Source of the DNA: Chloroflexota bacterium
GTDB lineage: Bacteria > Chloroflexota > Anaerolineae > Aggregatilineales > UBA2796
Direction: 5' to 3'
DNA: 15,389 bases
Assembly: GCA_017743585.1 (NCBI GenBank)
Contig: JAGHYP010000032.1
Coordinates: forward strand, 1 to 15,389
Within the stretch, counting starts at the first letter, position 1. Each line of letters begins with the position of its first letter. Below the pieces are notes generated by a model. That model had not been told where the DNA came from. It saw only the letters and a list, made by a program, of their open reading frames with translations, and ran no database searches. Of this stretch, positions 13,373 to 15,389 are shown piece by piece. The translations under genes and the position numbers were made by a program.

Positions 13373-13410
13373 CGGGCGCGACCAGTGGCGCTCGCGCCCG
13401 GCTTAAGCCG
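13373..13410. repeat. two adjoining palindromes between rel and the PPC-protein gene
   Basis: CGGGCGCGA (13373-13381) and TCGCGCCCG (13392-13400) form a 9-bp perfect inverted repeat with a 10-nt gap. Directly after it, CGGCTTAAGCCG (13399-13410) is a 12-bp perfect palindrome. No U tract follows on either strand, so a terminator is unlikely. The position over the rel -35 region suggests a regulator site. Confidence 0.5.
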
Positions 13411-13487
13411 CACACTGAAGCGACCTTCCCGCAAAGCTACGAGATGAATCCGCTGCGCTTTGCCCAGTTTTCTGAACATTTGGCGCA

Positions 13488-13496
13488 TGGTATGAT
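13488..13496 (+). promoter_or_regulatory. extended -10 promoter of the PPC-like protein gene
   Basis: TGGTATGAT fits the extended -10 pattern, with only TTTTCT at the -35 position. Initiation near 13503 leaves a leader of about 28 nt, which contains two earlier ATGs (13514 and 13518) before the ATG used at 13531. Confidence 0.45.
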
Positions 13497-13530
13497 TGAG
13501 TGCGCAACGTGGAATGAATGAATACGCGCC

Positions 13531-15389
13531 ATGAGCAGAACGCGCCGCCCACTCAGCGCCGCTTATCTCGGCTTAGTCGCTTTGGTCGCGCTCGCAGCGC
13601 TTGCGCAGGGCGATGTGCCGCGGGTTGCCGCGCAAGGCGGCACGGCTACGCCTATCCGTCAGGAGCAAGCTGGCACCATTCGCTTCGGCGTGCCTGTGGA
13701 AGGTGCGCTTGATAGGGCAGTCCCTCGTCAAATCTGGCGCTTTGAGGCGAGCAGTGGCTCGGTTGTGGATATCCGAATGCAGGTGCTCAGCGGCGACCTC
13801 GACCCATTCCTCGTCCTGCTCTCGCCGCTGGGCGACGTGCTGCGCGCGAACGACTCGGCGAGCGGCGGCTTAGACGCGGGCATCCTCGCCTATCAGCTGC
13901 CGTTTGATGGCGAGTATCGGATCGTGGCGCGCCGTGCAGGTGGTGGCGACGGTCGCGGCGGGCGCACCAGCGGCACATACCGCTTGACACTTGATCTGCG
14001 CAGCCCCGGCACAGCTGCGCAGAACACCATCTTGTCCATCGGGCGCACAGTGGAAGGCAGGCTGACCGAAGAGCAGCCGCGCGCTGTCTACCGTCTGGAG
14101 CTAAGCGGCGCGCTGGCGTTGCGCCTCGACTTGGACGGCGCCAATCGCTTGGCGTCAGTGCGCCTATTCAACACAAGCGGCGCGCTGCTCGGAGCGTACC
14201 AAGGCTTGAGTCCGCTGGATATCGCGCTCAGCTTGCCGACGGAGCGCATGGCGTTGGTCGAGGTGAGCGCGCCGAGCTATGAGGCGCGGGCAGCTGCCGA
14301 TTTCGCGCTCTCGGCCTATCGCTTGGCGGCGCGCGCTGAGCTGCCCAATGTGCTGCAGTATGGCAGGATGCGCTATGCCGAATTGCCAAGCGCCTCGCAG
14401 TGGTTTTTCATCGGCACGGCGGGCGATGTGCTGGCGCTCAGCGCCCAAGCGGAGCCCTTCGGCGACGCGCTCGAAGTGAGCGTGACGGTCGGCATTCCGA
14501 ACGAGCTGCCGCTCTTCAGCGGCGCGCTTGGCATCGGCTTGGAGCAGGTCTTCACTCTGCCCGCCACAGGCGCGTACAGCGTGGAGTTGCGCGCGCCTAC
14601 GGCACAGCGCTTCCGCTATAGCGTGCTGCTCAAGCAGATAGGCGCGAACAACGCGCTCTTCGCGCGCTTTGGCGCGCTGCGCGACCGCGGCGCGGTGACT
14701 TTCAACGCGCCAATTCAAGACAGCCTGCCGCGCGGCGAGGTGCAATCGCGCTGGCTGGATGCCGAAGCCGATCAAGCCATCACAGTGCGCGCTGCGCCGC
14801 GCGCCAATACCGATACGCTCGGCTTGGCGATCTTGCGCCCTGACGGCACGATCCTCGCCGCGAGCGCCAGCCGCGCTGAGCGCGGCGCCGTGCTGCAAAA
14901 CGTGCTGCTGCCGCAGACAGGGCGCTATCGGATCGCAGTCTTCGATCTCTCCTCGCAGATAGAGCGCAAGGCGCCAATTGGCTACACCTTGCGCGTGGAA
15001 GATGCCGAGGGCGGCGTATTGCGCCCCAAGCAGCCTGTCAAAGGCGTCGCCACGCGCGAGAATGGCTTATCTATCTGGGAGGTCGCGGCGCCGGCCGAGT
15101 CGCTCATCAGCGCCCGGCTGGAGAACCTGACGCCCGCCTCGTGGCAGCCCGATCTCTTCGTCCTCAGCCCAAGCGGCGTGGTGATCGCTGCAGCGCGCGG
15201 CGAGACAAGCCAGGCACAAGGGCTGAGCATCTTCGGCGCACGCGCAGCGGAGAGCGGCACATACCGCGTGGTGGTCGGCGGGCGCGTGACGGGCAACTTT
15301 GCCTCGTATCGCCTTGTGAGCGATGTGCAGCAGCCATTTGAAGAGTCGGCAGTGCAAGCCGTGCAGGTCGCGCCCTTGCGTGGCGACGC
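13531..15389 (+). CDS. secreted protein of tandem PPC-like beta domains (3'-truncated by window edge)
   Basis: The frame from ATG13531 stays open to the window end (619 codons and continuing), so the stop lies outside. An RTRR n-region and the hydrophobic AAYLGLVALVALAALA form a signal peptide, with cleavage near ALA-QG or VAA-QG. About five repeats of 95-120 residues follow. The first (about 49-153) is a clear pre-peptidase C-terminal (PPC) domain: RQIWRFEASSGSVVDIRM, then DLDPFLVLLSPLGDVL, then FDGEYRIVA, then SGTYRLTL. Later units are weaker but keep the pattern of an LxxPxG turn and a final GxYxxxV strand, e.g. LAILRPDGTILAA with TGRYRIAV, and LFVLSPSGVVIAA with SGTYRVVV. PPC domains are extracellular accessory domains that usually flank enzymes; no catalytic domain is seen in this part. 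The start is uncertain because the ribosome site is weak. It is divergent from rel across a 241-bp regulatory region. Confidence 0.8.
   Translation, partial: MSRTRRPLSAAYLGLVALVALAALAQGDVPRVAAQGGTATPIRQEQAGTIRFGVPVEGALDRAVPRQIWRFEASSGSVVDIRMQVLSGDLDPFLVLLSPLGDVLRANDSASGGLDAGILAYQLPFDGEYRIVARRAGGGDGRGGRTSGTYRLTLDLRSPGTAAQNTILSIGRTVEGRLTEEQPRAVYRLELSGALALRLDLDGANRLASVRLFNTSGALLGAYQGLSPLDIALSLPTERMALVEVSAPSYEARAAADFALSAYRLAARAELPNVLQYGRMRYAELPSASQWFFIGTAGDVLALSAQAEPFGDALEVSVTVGIPNELPLFSGALGIGLEQVFTLPATGAYSVELRAPTAQRFRYSVLLKQIGANNALFARFGALRDRGAVTFNAPIQDSLPRGEVQSRWLDAEADQAITVRAAPRANTDTLGLAILRPDGTILAASASRAERGAVLQNVLLPQTGRYRIAVFDLSSQIERKAPIGYTLRVEDAEGGVLRPKQPVKGVATRENGLSIWEVAAPAESLISARLENLTPASWQPDLFVLSPSGVVIAAARGETSQAQGLSIFGARAAESGTYRVVVGGRVTGNFASYRLVSDVQQPFEESAVQAVQVAPLRGD

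Noticed and set aside
13514..13534. Six-codon leader peptide (MNEYAP) whose TGA overlaps the ATG of the secreted protein
   Set aside because: It is very short, with no attenuator structure or amino-acid run. It may influence start choice but cannot be supported as a gene.
14164..14898. 244-codon open frame on the minus strand
   Set aside because: It lies wholly inside the secreted PPC-like gene. Its product is compositionally biased (Arg, Ala, His, Gln), has no domain and no ribosome site. The sense frame has a signal peptide and domain repeats.

Overview
The window is about 15.4 kb of GC-rich (roughly 60%) bacterial chromosome, extremely rich in the word GCGC. It carries ordinary housekeeping genes mixed with poorly characterised ones. 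No rRNA, tRNA, CRISPR array, transposase or phage gene was recognised. Several features together suggest a Chloroflexota (Anaerolineae-like) bacterium: a membrane-anchored DM13 protein, a GT-C membrane protein with a C-terminal beta domain, an ECF sigma factor paired with a zinc-less one-TM partner, a secreted multi-domain PPC-like protein, and a bifunctional-looking Rel. This taxonomic call is inference from gene style, not from a marker comparison.

Layout. At 2-1250 (+) lie the C-terminal part of a SufS-type cysteine desulfurase and a DM13-domain protein. They converge, 8 bp apart, on a MoxR-type AAA+ ATPase (1259-2263, -). Upstream of moxR on the same strand are a GT39-like membrane protein (2359-4245) and protein-L-isoaspartate O-methyltransferase (4261-4941), probably co-transcribed. 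The pcm promoter overlaps a promoter firing the other way into a roughly 230-nt leader. That leader precedes an unknown protein (5239-5817) whose end overlaps a [2Fe-2S] ferredoxin gene (5810-6187). A hairpin at the ferredoxin stop terminates the convergent gene for a secreted alkaline-phosphatase-superfamily protein (6212-7774, -). Upstream of that gene are five tandem 11-bp units abutting a -10 box, which looks like a PHO-box promoter. A 580-bp gap (7775-8355) separates it from an ECF sigma factor (8356-8973), its putative membrane anti-sigma (8990-9436) and a FabH-type ketoacyl-ACP synthase III (9474-10616). FabH meets a small four-TM protein (10613-11080, -) stop to stop within one CTAG. 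That protein is coupled to rel (11082-13289, -), the (p)ppGpp synthetase/hydrolase. A 241-bp divergent regulatory region with repeats and palindromes separates rel from a secreted protein of several beta-sandwich (PPC-like) domains, which runs off the window end (13531-15389, +).

Functional themes are Fe-S metabolism (SufS, ferredoxin), protein repair (Pcm), phosphate scavenging (phosphatase with a PHO-like box), envelope or stress signalling (ECF/anti-sigma, Rel) and lipid synthesis (FabH). The most notable observations are: the phosphatase has lost all three zinc-binding histidines of the PhoA active site; a five-unit 11-bp operator precedes that gene; Rel combines an intact hydrolase site with the EFDD motif usual in synthetase-only RelA; and several promoters share an extended -10 (TGnTAnnnT) with little or no -35.
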